Of a DNA stretch of 64,000 nucleotides, positions 36,505-45,648 are shown in pieces (the first letter of the stretch is position 1; every line of letters begins with the position of its first letter). Position numbers and translations under genes: made by a program. The notes under the pieces were generated by a model. That model was not told the origin of the DNA. It made no database searches and saw nothing but the letters and a program-made list of their open reading frames with translations. Where the stretch lies: assembly GCF_000190595.1 (NCBI RefSeq), contig NC_015167.1, positions 1,539,501 to 1,603,500 of the forward strand, given 5' to 3'. The stretch comes from Cellulophaga lytica DSM 7489. GTDB taxonomy: Bacteria; Bacteroidota; Bacteroidia; Flavobacteriales; Flavobacteriaceae.

Positions 36505-36549
36505 ATAAAAGACCCATAAATTTGTATAAAAATTGATGGGTCTTTTTGG
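36505..36549 (+). terminator. Intrinsic terminator of PadR-ABC operon
   Basis: AAAAGACCCAT at 36,507-36,517 pairs with ATGGGTCTTTT from 36,536, followed by further T residues. The stem can extend through AAATT/AATT with mismatches. Confidence 0.8.
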
Positions 36550-36659
36550 TTCACTAGCTTATCAAACCAAATAAATAAAAATAAATAGTAAATTTATGCA
36601 CCCTAAACATAATAATACCGCGGTTTTTCTGTTTTGTTTAGGTAAGAATAGATACAATT

Positions 36660-39209
36660 TTGAAGCTTCAAACTAAAATTATAGGAACAGTAGTACTAGC
36701 AGCATTAGTCTTTAATGCCTGTTCTACTAAAAAGAACGCCTTTGTTAACAGAGAGTGGCACGCATTAAATACTAAATTTAATGTACTCTACAACGGTAAT
36801 ATTGCTTTTGAAAAAGGCAGAGAAGAATTAAATGCCAACTACAAAGATAATTATTGGGATTTATTACCAATAGAGCGTTTAGAAGTTACAGATGAAGTAA
36901 AATTAGATTCAGAAAATAACAACCCAAACTTTATTATTGCAGAGGAAAAAGCGACTAAAGCCATACAAAAACACAGTATGGTTATTAAAGATAGGGAGCG
37001 TAACCCGCAAACAGACGAGGCTTTTTTACTTTTAGGAAAAGCGCGTTATTTTGATCAGCGTTTTATTCCTGCTCAAGAGGCTTTTAACTATGTGCTTAAA
37101 AATTACATACAGAGTGATAAGTTTAACGAGGCGCGTATTTGGAGAGAAAAAACCAATGTGCGTTTAGAAAATGAAGAACTTGCCATTAAAAACTTAAAAA
37201 AACTTTTTAAGTACGACGATTTGTCTGACCAGGAATACGCAGATGCAAGAGCGGTAATGGCACAAGCATATATTAATTTAAATGCTCCAGATACTGCAAT
37301 TCAGCAATTAAAAAGAGCATCAGTCTACACAAAAAAACAAGAAGAAAAAGGAAGGTATTATTTTATAATTGGGCAGTTGTACAATCAGCTTAACAAAAAA
37401 GATAGTGCCAATTATGCCTTTGATAAAATTATAGATTTAAACAGAAAATCTCCTCGTGTTTATTTTATTAATGCACACCTGCAAAAAATAATGAACACAA
37501 CTGTTACTGCAGACAACAAAGAAGAAATGTTTGAGTATTTAACAGACTTAGAAGAAAATAGAGAAAACAGGCCGTTTTTAGATAAAATATACAGACAAAA
37601 AGCACAGTTTTTTTTAAATCAAGAACAAGATAGTTTGGCCTTAGTTTATTTTGATAAGTCTCTACGTGCTACCACAAACGATAATAAATTAAACGCACTT
37701 AATTATGAGAATTTAGGTGAGTATTATTTTGATAAAAACAAGTACAAGCAAGCAGGTGCCTATTTTGATAGTACACTTACAAATTTGGTAGAAACAAGTA
37801 AAAAACACCGTTTAATAAAAAAGAAATTAGACAATTTAGAAGATGTTGTAAAGTATGAAGATATTGTACAATATACAGATAGCGTTGTAACGCTTTACAA
37901 TTTACCAAAAGAAAAGCAAGTGGCTTATTTTGAAAAATTTATTGAAGAAAAGAAAGCAAAAGAAGAAGCTGCAGCCAAAAAAGAAAAAGAGCGTCAAAAC
38001 GCAGGTATAGCAGCTTTTGCGAATACCAAAGCAGGAAAGCAAAATAAAGGTAAATTCTATTTTTATAACATTACAAGTCTAGGTTACGGTAAAACCGATT
38101 TTAAAACTGCTTGGGGAACTCGTAAGTTAGAGGACAACTGGCGTTGGTCTAATAAAAATGTAGTGTTACAAACAAGTGATACAGATAGTGGTATTGCTGG
38201 TGCAGCAACTAATACTATTACCGAAGAGGGGCAAGAGTATAAGGTAAGTTATTATATGGATAAGTTGCCAACAAATATTGCTGTAATAGATAGTTTAAAA
38301 AAAGAGCGCAATTTTGCCAATTATCAATTAGGGTTAATTTATAAAGAAAAATTTAAAGAAAACCTTTTGGCAGCCGGCAAATTAGAATCGGTTTTAAAGT
38401 CTAACCCAGAGGAGCGTTTAATATTACCATCTAAGTATAATTTATATAAGATATATGAAGAGTCTGGTAGTAATTTAGCAGCTGCAATGAAACAAGATAT
38501 TATTGCAAACCACCAAGGTTCTAGGTACGCAGAGGTGTTGTTAAACCCTCAGGCAATTTTGGAAGGTGGTGCAGATACGCCAAACGCCAGATATACAAAG
38601 TTGTATAAAATGTTTCAAAATCAGCAATATTTAGAGGTTATTACTGGTGCAGAAGAAAATATTAACAGATATACAGGAGACGAAATTGCGCCAAAGTTTG
38701 AGATGTTAAAGGCAATGGCAACCGGAAGAATAGAAGGTTTTGAAGCTTTTAAAGAAGCCTTAAATTATGTAGCGTTAAATTACCCAAACAACCCAGAGGG
38801 TAAAAGAGCTCAGGAAATGATTAAATATCAGATTCCACAATTAGAGAAATCAGATTTTGTAGATCAGTCAACTAATGCAAAAGGTACTTGGAAAGTGGTT
38901 TTCCCTTTTAGTAGAAACAATGATACAGCGGCAAATGAGTTGTATAAACTACTAAATAAATCTGTGGAAGATTTAAAATATAAAAATAAAGTATCTAAAG
39001 ATATATACAATTTAGAGCAGCAATTTGTAGTGGTACACGGGTTTGCATCAGAAGAATTTGCTTTAGGATATGCAGAATTATTAAAAAATAATAAAGATTA
39101 CAAGGTTGGTCATCAGAATTTTGTAATTTTATCCAACAACTACAAAGTTGTGCAAGTACACAAAAAATTAAACGAGTATAAAAAAACACTATTAATCCCA
39201 AAACCGTAA
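36660..39209 (+). CDS. sprE: SprE/PorW-like gliding and type IX secretion lipoprotein
   Basis: An 849-residue lipoprotein with a TTG start at 36,660, signal helix and lipobox VFNACSTKK (Cys about 21). It holds many TPR-like helical repeats over residues about 100-400 (DEAFLLLGKARYFDQRFIPAQEAFNYV and similar), then a less structured part with KAKEEAAAKKEKERQ, and a C-terminal domain ending in VVQVHKKLNEYKKTLLIP. The conserved N-terminal REWHALNTKFNVLYNGN fits SprE of Flavobacterium and PorW of Porphyromonas, a component of the type IX secretion/gliding machinery at the outer membrane. Next to bactofilin and atp genes, as often seen in flavobacteria. Confidence 0.85.
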   Translation: MKLQTKIIGTVVLAALVFNACSTKKNAFVNREWHALNTKFNVLYNGNIAFEKGREELNANYKDNYWDLLPIERLEVTDEVKLDSENNNPNFIIAEEKATKAIQKHSMVIKDRERNPQTDEAFLLLGKARYFDQRFIPAQEAFNYVLKNYIQSDKFNEARIWREKTNVRLENEELAIKNLKKLFKYDDLSDQEYADARAVMAQAYINLNAPDTAIQQLKRASVYTKKQEEKGRYYFIIGQLYNQLNKKDSANYAFDKIIDLNRKSPRVYFINAHLQKIMNTTVTADNKEEMFEYLTDLEENRENRPFLDKIYRQKAQFFLNQEQDSLALVYFDKSLRATTNDNKLNALNYENLGEYYFDKNKYKQAGAYFDSTLTNLVETSKKHRLIKKKLDNLEDVVKYEDIVQYTDSVVTLYNLPKEKQVAYFEKFIEEKKAKEEAAAKKEKERQNAGIAAFANTKAGKQNKGKFYFYNITSLGYGKTDFKTAWGTRKLEDNWRWSNKNVVLQTSDTDSGIAGAATNTITEEGQEYKVSYYMDKLPTNIAVIDSLKKERNFANYQLGLIYKEKFKENLLAAGKLESVLKSNPEERLILPSKYNLYKIYEESGSNLAAAMKQDIIANHQGSRYAEVLLNPQAILEGGADTPNARYTKLYKMFQNQQYLEVITGAEENINRYTGDEIAPKFEMLKAMATGRIEGFEAFKEALNYVALNYPNNPEGKRAQEMIKYQIPQLEKSDFVDQSTNAKGTWKVVFPFSRNNDTAANELYKLLNKSVEDLKYKNKVSKDIYNLEQQFVVVHGFASEEFALGYAELLKNNKDYKVGHQNFVILSNNYKVVQVHKKLNEYKKTLLIPKP

Positions 39210-39216
39210 TAAGAGT

Positions 39217-39636
39217 ATGTTTTCAGACAAGAATAAACCTAGAGATGTTGTAGATATGGGCGGCCAGCCTAACAGAATTGGAAAAAACACCAAAATTAAA
39301 GGTGATATAGTTTCAGAAGCCGATTTTAGAATTGACGGTAAGTTAGATGGTAACGTAAAAACATCTGGTAAGGTAGTTATTGGCAAAGATGGCTACATTC
39401 ACGGAAAGGTAGAGTGTGTAAATGCAGACATAGAAGGCGGTTTTAACGGTGAGTTATTAGTATCTGATTTGTTATCATTAAAATCTTCAGCAGTAATAGA
39501 AGGTACAGTTTCTGTTTCTAAGCTTGCTGTAGAGCCAGGTGCTACTTTTAATGCATCATGTGTTATGGGAGGTAAAAATGGAGCCTTATCTGGCGCTAAA
39601 CAAGCTTCAGCTGGTGGAACTTCCAAAGCTTCCTAA
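39217..39636 (+). CDS. bactofilin family cytoskeletal protein
   Basis: A 139-residue protein with a central right-handed beta-helix built of short turns: NRIGKNTKIKGDIVSEADFRIDG, LDGNVKTSGKVVIGKDG and VIEGTVSVSKLAVEPGATF. The N-terminal 15 residues are polar and the last 25 are Gly/Ala/Ser/Lys-rich, as in bactofilins, which polymerise at the inner membrane and scaffold envelope processes. It begins seven bases after sprE, and its last 59 bases overlap the likely AtpZ reading frame. Confidence 0.92.
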   Translation: MFSDKNKPRDVVDMGGQPNRIGKNTKIKGDIVSEADFRIDGKLDGNVKTSGKVVIGKDGYIHGKVECVNADIEGGFNGELLVSDLLSLKSSAVIEGTVSVSKLAVEPGATFNASCVMGGKNGALSGAKQASAGGTSKAS

Positions 39637-39850
39637 TAACAATAAGCCAAACCACTTAAAAAATGCCGCAATGCTATCTGGTATTGCTTTTCAAATGGGA
39701 GCTATAATATACTTAGCTCATAAAGGAGGTATGTGGTTGGATGGCTATTATAACATCAAAAACGAAATTTTTACTATAATTGCTACACTTTCTGGTGTAG
39801 CAATTTCTATTTTTGCGGTAGTTACACAATTAAAAAAAATTAAATTCTAA
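39578..39850 (+). CDS. AtpZ/AtpI-type ATP synthase accessory protein
   Basis: A 90-residue membrane protein with two helices: MLSGIAFQMGAIIYLAHKGGMWLDGYY and FTIIATLSGVAISIFAVVTQL. This is the AtpZ/AtpI arrangement at the head of an F-type ATP synthase operon, linked to ring assembly or ion supply. Start choice is uncertain: the ATG at 39,578 is preceded by GGGAGG but lies within the bactofilin gene, giving an N-terminus of about 30 unconserved residues; a GTG at 39,614 is an alternative. It ends one base into the next ATG. Confidence 0.75.
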   Translation: MEPYLALNKLQLVELPKLPNNNKPNHLKNAAMLSGIAFQMGAIIYLAHKGGMWLDGYYNIKNEIFTIIATLSGVAISIFAVVTQLKKIKF

Positions 39851-40242
39851 TGGCAAACCATAAGTTGCTTATCTATTTTTTTATCACAATTCTTATTTCT
39901 TTAGCGGTAGCTTTTGGTGTTCATCTGTTGGTACTAGATGATATGCAAAAACCTTTATTTGATAATAAAATTGTGCTTTCTTATGTTATTAATTTTGTGC
40001 TGGTAACTGCTATATTCACAATTATTTACCTGTTAAGAAATCAGTTTAAAACACAATTAGGTATATTTTTTATAGTAGGTAGTGCTATAAAATTTCTTTT
40101 CTTTTTTATGCTTTTTTACCCATCTTTTAATGCAGATGACAATATTAACTTAACAGAATTTGCTTCATTTTTTGTCCCGTACAGTATATGTTTGCTGATA
40201 GAGACGTTTTTTATTGCTAAAGTGCTCAAAAACTTAGATTAA
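39850..40242 (+). CDS. DUF6168-like four-helix membrane protein
   Basis: A 130-residue protein with four membrane helices (LLIYFFITILISLAVAFGVH, VLSYVINFVLVTAIFTIIYL, LGIFFIVGSAIKFLFFFMLF, FASFFVPYSICLLIETFFIA). I associate this pattern and place, between AtpZ and atpB, with a flavobacterial family DUF6168. The layout resembles AtpI-like helpers of F-type ATP synthase, but no function is proven. The start overlaps the previous stop by one base. Confidence 0.7.
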   Translation: MANHKLLIYFFITILISLAVAFGVHLLVLDDMQKPLFDNKIVLSYVINFVLVTAIFTIIYLLRNQFKTQLGIFFIVGSAIKFLFFFMLFYPSFNADDNINLTEFASFFVPYSICLLIETFFIAKVLKNLD

Positions 40243-40318
40243 CGTTTTAAAATGATGCGGTTTTTGGTTGGTGTTAAAATAATCAAAAAAAGGTTTTTTT
40301 CTTTTTGACAGAAAAGCG

Positions 40319-40326
40319 TACATTTG
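40319..40326 (+). promoter_or_regulatory. Candidate -7 promoter element before atpB
   Basis: TACATTTG matches TAnnTTTG and lies 35 bases before the atpB ATG at 40,362. It falls within the longer TTG-started reading of atpB, which supports the shorter start. The upstream half is only a T-rich stretch, so the promoter is tentative. Confidence 0.45.
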
Positions 40327-40361
40327 CACCGATTTTTAGAGACCGATATTTTTTGAGCAAT

Positions 40362-41477
40362 ATGCGAAATACATTTTTTAGTAAAATTATTTTAGTCACG
40401 GCACTTGTGTTTAGTTTGGGTTCTTTTGCGAACGACAACAATGAGCCACAAGAAAATGATTCACAAGTAAATAGTAGCGAAGAGATTCAGGCTTACATTA
40501 GCCATCACTTAGCAGATTCACACGACTTCACTTTGTATTCGTATACAAACGATGCGGGAGAGCGTAAACATGTTGGTTTTCCGTTGCCAGTTATTGTTTG
40601 GACAAGTCAAGGTCTTAAGACGTTTATGTCTTCAGAATTTCACCATAATGATGATGGTCATGTTGTTGTTGATAAGGATGGTGTTAAGTTAACCAAAATT
40701 CACAGTAAAATATATGAGTTAGAAGAAGGTGCTACAGCAGTTTCTTTTGACGAGGAGCACCATGCTACAAATGCACATAAAGTTTGGGATTTTTCAATTA
40801 CCAAAACAGTTGTGGGTATTTTGTTGGCAGGTTTATTAATGCTTTGGGGCTTTAGCTCATTAGCTAGAGGGTATAAAAAGAGCCCAATTCCAACAGGTTT
40901 TGGTCGTGTTTTAGAGCCACTAGTATTATATGTAAGAGATGAAATTGCAAGACCAAATATTGGTGAAAAGCACTACCGTAAGTTTATGGGCTTTTTATTA
41001 ACGGTATTCTTTTTTATCTGGATATTAAACTTGTTAGGTTTAACTCCAATAGGTTTTAATGTTACAGGACAAATAGCGGTAACAGTTTGTTTGGCTTTAT
41101 TTACATTTTTTATTGTACAATTTAACGGTAATAAAGATTACTGGAAACATATTTTCTGGATGCCTGGTGTTCCAGTTTTAATGAAAATAGCTTTAATTCC
41201 AATAGAGGTGTTGGGTATGTTAACAAAGCCATTTTCTTTATTAATTCGTTTATTTGCTAACATTACTGCTGGTCACGCCGTAGTTATGGGCTTAGTAGCT
41301 GTAACATTTACAGCAAGAGAAGCTTTAGGTGTTGGTGGTAGTTTAGGTGTATCATTCTTTTTAACGTTATTCATTTCTTTAATAGAAATTTTAGTAGCGT
41401 TTTTACAGGCCTTTATTTTTACAATGTTGTCTTCATTGTTTATTGGTATGGCTGTAGAAGAGCATGATCACCATTAA
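40362..41477 (+). CDS. atpB: F-type ATP synthase subunit a
   Basis: A 371-residue subunit a of the membrane Fo sector. The N-terminus (MRNTFFSKIILVTALVFSLGSFA) looks like a signal peptide and is followed by a hydrophilic, His-rich extension of about 125 residues before the first Fo helix, as in Bacteroidota. The core has LLNLLGLTPIGFNVTGQ and the essential-Arg helix FSLLIRLFANITAGHAV, ending in a His-rich tail EEHDHH. I use the ATG at 40,362; an in-frame TTG at 40,305 would place the promoter element in the coding region. Confidence 0.95.
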   Translation: MRNTFFSKIILVTALVFSLGSFANDNNEPQENDSQVNSSEEIQAYISHHLADSHDFTLYSYTNDAGERKHVGFPLPVIVWTSQGLKTFMSSEFHHNDDGHVVVDKDGVKLTKIHSKIYELEEGATAVSFDEEHHATNAHKVWDFSITKTVVGILLAGLLMLWGFSSLARGYKKSPIPTGFGRVLEPLVLYVRDEIARPNIGEKHYRKFMGFLLTVFFFIWILNLLGLTPIGFNVTGQIAVTVCLALFTFFIVQFNGNKDYWKHIFWMPGVPVLMKIALIPIEVLGMLTKPFSLLIRLFANITAGHAVVMGLVAVTFTAREALGVGGSLGVSFFLTLFISLIEILVAFLQAFIFTMLSSLFIGMAVEEHDHH

Positions 41478-41510
41478 TTTTAGTTTGAAATAAGAGTTTG
41501 TTTAATTTAA

Positions 41511-41717
<207 letters not shown>

Positions 41718-41732
41718 GGACAAAAACAACAA

Positions 41733-41763
41733 TCGCATTCCTGTAACGGTTGGTTACAGGATG
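41733..41763 (+). promoter_or_regulatory. Hairpin between atpE and atpF
   Basis: TCCTGTAAC (41,739-41,747) and GTTACAGGA (41,753-41,761) make a nine-base perfect stem with a GGTTG loop, extended by CAT/ATG with one bulged base. No T run follows, so it is not a typical terminator. It may protect or process the mRNA so that subunit c is made in excess over the following subunits. Confidence 0.6.
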
Positions 41764-41811
41764 TGTTTGTAATTAAACAAAAAACAAAAAGAATATAATT
41801 TATATTTTATA

Positions 41812-42312
41812 ATGGATCAGTTATTAAACGATTTTTCGCCTGGGTTGTTTTTCATGTTACTAATAATTTTATTAGTACTTATCTTCTTAATGGTTAAGTT
41901 TGCATGGAAACCAATAATGAACGCTTTAAATGAAAGAGAAGACGGTATTAAAAGCGCTTTAGAAGAGGCAGAAAATGCACGTAAAGAAATGCAAAATTTG
42001 CAAGCAGATAACGAAAGGTTATTGCAAGAAGCACGTGCAGAACGTGATGCTATGTTAAAAGAAGCTCGCGAAATAAAAGAAAAAATTGTTGCAGATGCAA
42101 AAGAGCAGTCTATTATAGAAGGCGATAAAATAATTGCACAGGCACAAGCTACTATAGAAAGTGAAAAGAACGCAGCAGTAGCAGATATTAAAAACCAAGT
42201 AGCTAACTTATCTGTGCAAATAGCAGAGAAAGTTATTAAGGAGCAATTGTCTAACAATGACAAGCAACTTAAATTGGTTGAAGATATGGTAGGCGATATT
42301 AAGCTAAACTAA
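41812..42312 (+). CDS. atpF: F-type ATP synthase subunit b
   Basis: A 166-residue peripheral-stalk subunit with one N-terminal membrane helix (PGLFFMLLIILLVLIFLMVKF), the conserved WKPI, and a long charged coiled-coil that carries ALNEREDGIKSALEEAE and ARAERDAMLKEAREIKEKI. It stands in the order a-c-b-delta-alpha-gamma. The stop is nine bases before atpH. Confidence 0.96.
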   Translation: MDQLLNDFSPGLFFMLLIILLVLIFLMVKFAWKPIMNALNEREDGIKSALEEAENARKEMQNLQADNERLLQEARAERDAMLKEAREIKEKIVADAKEQSIIEGDKIIAQAQATIESEKNAAVADIKNQVANLSVQIAEKVIKEQLSNNDKQLKLVEDMVGDIKLN

Positions 42313-42321
42313 TAAGAGAAA

Positions 42322-42861
42322 ATGAACGAGTCTAGAGCAGCTATTAGATACGCAAAAGCCATTTTAAACCAAGCGGTTGAAAGTAAGGCTACAGATGCAG
42401 TTGAAAAAGATATGCATTCTGTTGTACAAACAATTTCTGACAGCAAGGAACTTCAAGACGTATTGGCTAGTCCAATAATTAAAGGAGATGTAAAAAAGAA
42501 TGCTTTGCTAGCTGTTTTTACAGGAAGTCATAGTATTTCAGAAGGACTTATTTCTTTGCTTGTAGATAATAAAAGAGTATCACTTTTAAAAGATGTTGCT
42601 CAGCACTATATTGTTTTAAACGAAAAGCTTAAAGGAGAAGAAACAGCGGTAGTAACAACTGCAGTTGCCTTAACTAAAGATTTAGAAGCAAAAGTTTTAG
42701 AACAGTTAACAAAATTAACCGGTAAAAAAGTGTCAATAACAAATGTTATAGATGAAAGCATTATTGGTGGTTTTGTATTAAGAATTGGCGATTTGCAATA
42801 CAATGCAAGTGTAGCTAATAAATTAAATAGTTTAAAAAGAGAATTTTCAAACAGTCTATAG
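42322..42861 (+). CDS. atpH: F-type ATP synthase subunit delta
   Basis: A 179-residue peripheral-stalk protein. It has the N-terminal helical domain beginning with RAAIRYAKAIL, and the C-terminal signature DESIIGGFVLRIGDLQYNASV with the trailing KLNSLKREF. Its place between atpF and atpA is as expected. Confidence 0.95.
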   Translation: MNESRAAIRYAKAILNQAVESKATDAVEKDMHSVVQTISDSKELQDVLASPIIKGDVKKNALLAVFTGSHSISEGLISLLVDNKRVSLLKDVAQHYIVLNEKLKGEETAVVTTAVALTKDLEAKVLEQLTKLTGKKVSITNVIDESIIGGFVLRIGDLQYNASVANKLNSLKREFSNSL

Positions 42862-42906
42862 TCTTTGGTTTACACTACGGACTTTGTAAATATTAATTAA
42901 AACAAC

Positions 42907-44487
42907 ATGGCAGGAGTAAAAGCCGCTGAAGTATCAGCAATTTTAAAGCAACAGTTATCAGGATTTGACGCTAGCGCATCTTTAGATGAAGTAGGGTCAG
43001 TATTACAAGTAGGTGATGGTATTGTACGCGCTTACGGATTAGCTAACGCTCAATACGGAGAGTTAGTAGAATTTGAAGGTGGTTTAGAAGGTATAGTACT
43101 TAACTTAGAAGAAGATAACGTTGGTATTGTATTATTAGGTGGTTCTAAAGGAGTTAAAGAAGGCTCTACTGTAAAACGTACAAACCGTATTGCATCTGTA
43201 AAAGTAGGTGAAGGTATTGTTGGTCGTGTTGTAGATACTTTAGGTAACCCAATAGATGGTAAAGGACCAATTGCTGGAGAAACTTATGAAATGCCATTAG
43301 AGCGTAAAGCTCCAGGTGTTGTATATCGTGAGCCAGTTACAGAGCCATTACAAACAGGTATTAAAGCAATTGATGCTATGATTCCAGTTGGTAGAGGTCA
43401 GCGTGAGTTGGTAATTGGAGATAGACAAACTGGTAAAACTACTGTTTGTATTGATGCTATATTAAATCAAAAAGAATTTTACGATGCAGGTAATCCTGTA
43501 TATTGTATATATGTTGCTGTAGGTCAAAAGGCTTCTACAGTAGCTTTAATTGCTAAAACATTAGAAGAAAAAGGTGCTTTAGCTTACACAACAATAGTAG
43601 CTGCAAATGCATCAGATCCTGCTGCAATGCAAGTTTATGCTCCTTTTACAGGTGCTTCTATTGGTGAGTACTTTAGAGATACTGGTAGACCAGCTTTAAT
43701 TGTTTTTGATGATTTATCTAAACAAGCAGTTGCTTACCGTGAGGTGTCTTTATTATTACGTCGTCCTCCAGGACGTGAGGCGTACCCTGGTGATGTATTC
43801 TACCTACACTCTAGATTGTTAGAGCGTTCTGCAAGAGTTATTAATGATGATAGCATTGCTAAGGATATGAATGATTTACCAGAGTCTTTAAAGCCAATGG
43901 TAAAAGGTGGTGGTTCTTTAACTGCATTACCAATTATTGAAACTCAGGCTGGTGACGTTTCTGCATATATCCCAACAAACGTAATTTCTATTACAGACGG
44001 ACAAATTTTCTTAGATGGAGATTTATTTAACTCTGGTGTACGTCCGGCAATTAACGTAGGTATCTCTGTATCTCGTGTTGGTGGTTCTGCACAAATTAAA
44101 TCTATGAAAAAAGTATCTGGTACTTTAAAACTAGATCAGGCTCAGTATCGTGAGTTAGAAGCGTTTGCTAAGTTTGGTTCAGATTTAGATGCATCTACAT
44201 TAAACGTTATTGAAAAAGGTAAGCGTAACGTTGAGATCTTAAAGCAAGCTCAAAACGATCCTTACACTGTAGAAGATCAAGTAGCTGTTATTTATGCAGG
44301 TTCTAAAAACTTATTAAAAAACGTACCAGTAGAAAAGGTTAAAGAATTTGAAGCGGAATATGTAGAGTTTTTAAATGCTAAACACAGAGACGTTTTAGAT
44401 ACCTTAAAAGCAGGTAAATTAACTGACGAGGTTACAGATACTTTAGTAGCTGTATGTAAAGACCTTTCGGCAAAATATAAAGCATAA
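42907..44487 (+). CDS. atpA: F-type ATP synthase subunit alpha
   Basis: A 526-residue subunit of the F1 head. It has the beta-barrel start ([17 protein letters not shown]), the P-loop GDRQTGKT, the [10 protein letters not shown] region and the AIVYDDLSKQA-type motif, here [17 protein letters not shown], then the [19 protein letters not shown] stretch (in parts), and the [14 protein letters not shown] signature. Full length. The downstream 98-base gap to atpG contains an unusual inverted repeat. Confidence 0.97.
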   Translation: MAGVKAAEVSAILKQQLSGFDASASLDEVGSVLQVGDGIVRAYGLANAQYGELVEFEGGLEGIVLNLEEDNVGIVLLGGSKGVKEGSTVKRTNRIASVKVGEGIVGRVVDTLGNPIDGKGPIAGETYEMPLERKAPGVVYREPVTEPLQTGIKAIDAMIPVGRGQRELVIGDRQTGKTTVCIDAILNQKEFYDAGNPVYCIYVAVGQKASTVALIAKTLEEKGALAYTTIVAANASDPAAMQVYAPFTGASIGEYFRDTGRPALIVFDDLSKQAVAYREVSLLLRRPPGREAYPGDVFYLHSRLLERSARVINDDSIAKDMNDLPESLKPMVKGGGSLTALPIIETQAGDVSAYIPTNVISITDGQIFLDGDLFNSGVRPAINVGISVSRVGGSAQIKSMKKVSGTLKLDQAQYRELEAFAKFGSDLDASTLNVIEKGKRNVEILKQAQNDPYTVEDQVAVIYAGSKNLLKNVPVEKVKEFEAEYVEFLNAKHRDVLDTLKAGKLTDEVTDTLVAVCKDLSAKYKA

Positions 44488-44549
44488 TCCCCTTCTTAAT
44501 TTCTTGTCAAGAGACAATAAAAAAAAGGGAATTTTAATTAGACTAATCA

Positions 44550-44581
44550 ATCCCTCTCCTTTTGGAGAGGTTAGGAGAGGA
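44550..44581. repeat. Inverted-repeat element between atpA and atpG
   Basis: CCCTCTCC-TTTT-GGAGAGG forms a hairpin followed by TTAGGAGAGG, a third copy of the same G-rich arm. The design (CCTCTCC, T-rich loop, GGAGAGG, TTAGGAGAGG) resembles a short repeat that I recall as scattered in intergenic regions of flavobacterial genomes. It lies inside an operon, just before the atpG start. Confidence 0.5.
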
Positions 44582-44585
44582 AAAA

Positions 44586-45458
44586 ATGGCAAACTTAAAA
44601 GAAATACGTAATAGAATAGCATCAGTATCTTCAACTATGCAGATTACCAGCGCAATGAAAATGGTATCTGCAGCAAAGTTAAAGAAGGCACAAGATGCAA
44701 TTACTGCAATGAGGCCTTATTCTGATAAATTAACTGAGCTTTTACAAAGTTTAAGTGCTAATTTAGATGCGGATTCTGGTAGTAAGTTTTCTGAAGAAAG
44801 AGAAATTAATAAAGTTTTAATAGTTTCCATAACTTCTAATCGTGGTTTATGTGGTGCTTTTAACTCTAACATTCTTAAGCAAAGTGTTTCTTTAGCAGAA
44901 AACACATATGCAGGTAAAGAAGTAGAATTTCTTGCAATAGGGAAAAAATCTAACGATTTTCTTTCTAAAAACTATAATGTAATTGCTAACCATAGTGCGG
45001 TTTATGACGATTTAACTTTTGATAATATAGCTGCAATTGCAGAAGATTTAATGGAGTTATTTGTTAACGGTACTTATGATAAGATTGATGTTGTTTACAA
45101 CAAGTTTAAAAATGCAGCAACGCAAATTGTAATGACAGAGCAGTTTTTACCAATTGTAGCAGCTGTATCAGAAAACGAAACTAGTAACAACAACAATACA
45201 GATTATATTTATGATCCTTCTGAAAAAGAAATTGTTGAGCAACTAATTCCTAAGTCTTTAAAAACACAATTATACAAAGGTGTTAGAGATTCTTTTGCTA
45301 GTGAGCACGGTGCACGTATGACGGCTATGCACAAAGCAACAGATAATGCAACAGAGCTTAGAGATCAGTTAAAATTAACGTATAACAAAGCAAGACAAGC
45401 AGCTATTACTAATGAAATATTAGAAATTGTTGGTGGTGCAGAAGCGTTAAATAACTAA
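44586..45458 (+). CDS. atpG: F-type ATP synthase subunit gamma
   Basis: A 290-residue central rotor subunit. The conserved N-terminus MANLKEIRNRIASVSSTMQIT and KMVSAAKLKKAQ place the start at 44,586 rather than eight codons earlier. SITSNRGLCGAFNSN is in the middle, and the C-terminus has ARMTAMHKATDNATELRDQL and KARQAAITNEILEIVGGAEAL. It ends the operon here; atpD and atpC are not in the window, as is usual for Bacteroidota. Confidence 0.97.
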   Translation: MANLKEIRNRIASVSSTMQITSAMKMVSAAKLKKAQDAITAMRPYSDKLTELLQSLSANLDADSGSKFSEEREINKVLIVSITSNRGLCGAFNSNILKQSVSLAENTYAGKEVEFLAIGKKSNDFLSKNYNVIANHSAVYDDLTFDNIAAIAEDLMELFVNGTYDKIDVVYNKFKNAATQIVMTEQFLPIVAAVSENETSNNNNTDYIYDPSEKEIVEQLIPKSLKTQLYKGVRDSFASEHGARMTAMHKATDNATELRDQLKLTYNKARQAAITNEILEIVGGAEALNN

Positions 45459-45542
45459 AAATTAGTTTACTGTAGTCTATATATTAAATAAATTTATGAT
45501 GTAAGTCTGATTTATTACGTAACTAGACGAATAATATAAATT

Positions 45543-45570
45543 AAAACCTCACTTCTGGTGAGGTTTTTGT
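45543..45570 (+). terminator. Intrinsic terminator of atp operon
   Basis: AAAACCTCAC (45,543-45,552) pairs with GTGAGGTTTT from 45,558, followed by further T residues, 84 bases after the atpG stop. Confidence 0.85.
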
Positions 45571-45604
45571 TTTTTTGAAATCTTTTAAAAGAAATACTTG
45601 GCAT

Positions 45605-45612
45605 TAAATTTG
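45605..45612 (+). promoter_or_regulatory. Candidate -7 promoter element of lipoprotein gene
   Basis: TAAATTTG fits TAnnTTTG and lies 36 bases before the ATG at 45,649, downstream of the atp terminator. A TTTG occurs 27 bases further up, longer than the usual gap. Confidence 0.4.
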
Positions 45613-45648
45613 TCATTGTATCTTTATAAATATCAAAACACCCCCATT

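Noticed and set aside
40305-40361. Longer N-terminus for atpB from a TTG at 40,305
   Set aside because: It would place the TACATTTG promoter element inside the gene, and the ATG at 40,362 gives a proper signal peptide.
41817-42263. 148-codon open frame on the minus strand within atpF
   Set aside because: It is antisense to the coiled-coil of a certain gene, Ser/Ala/Ile-rich and without motifs; an artefact of the repetitive charged codons.
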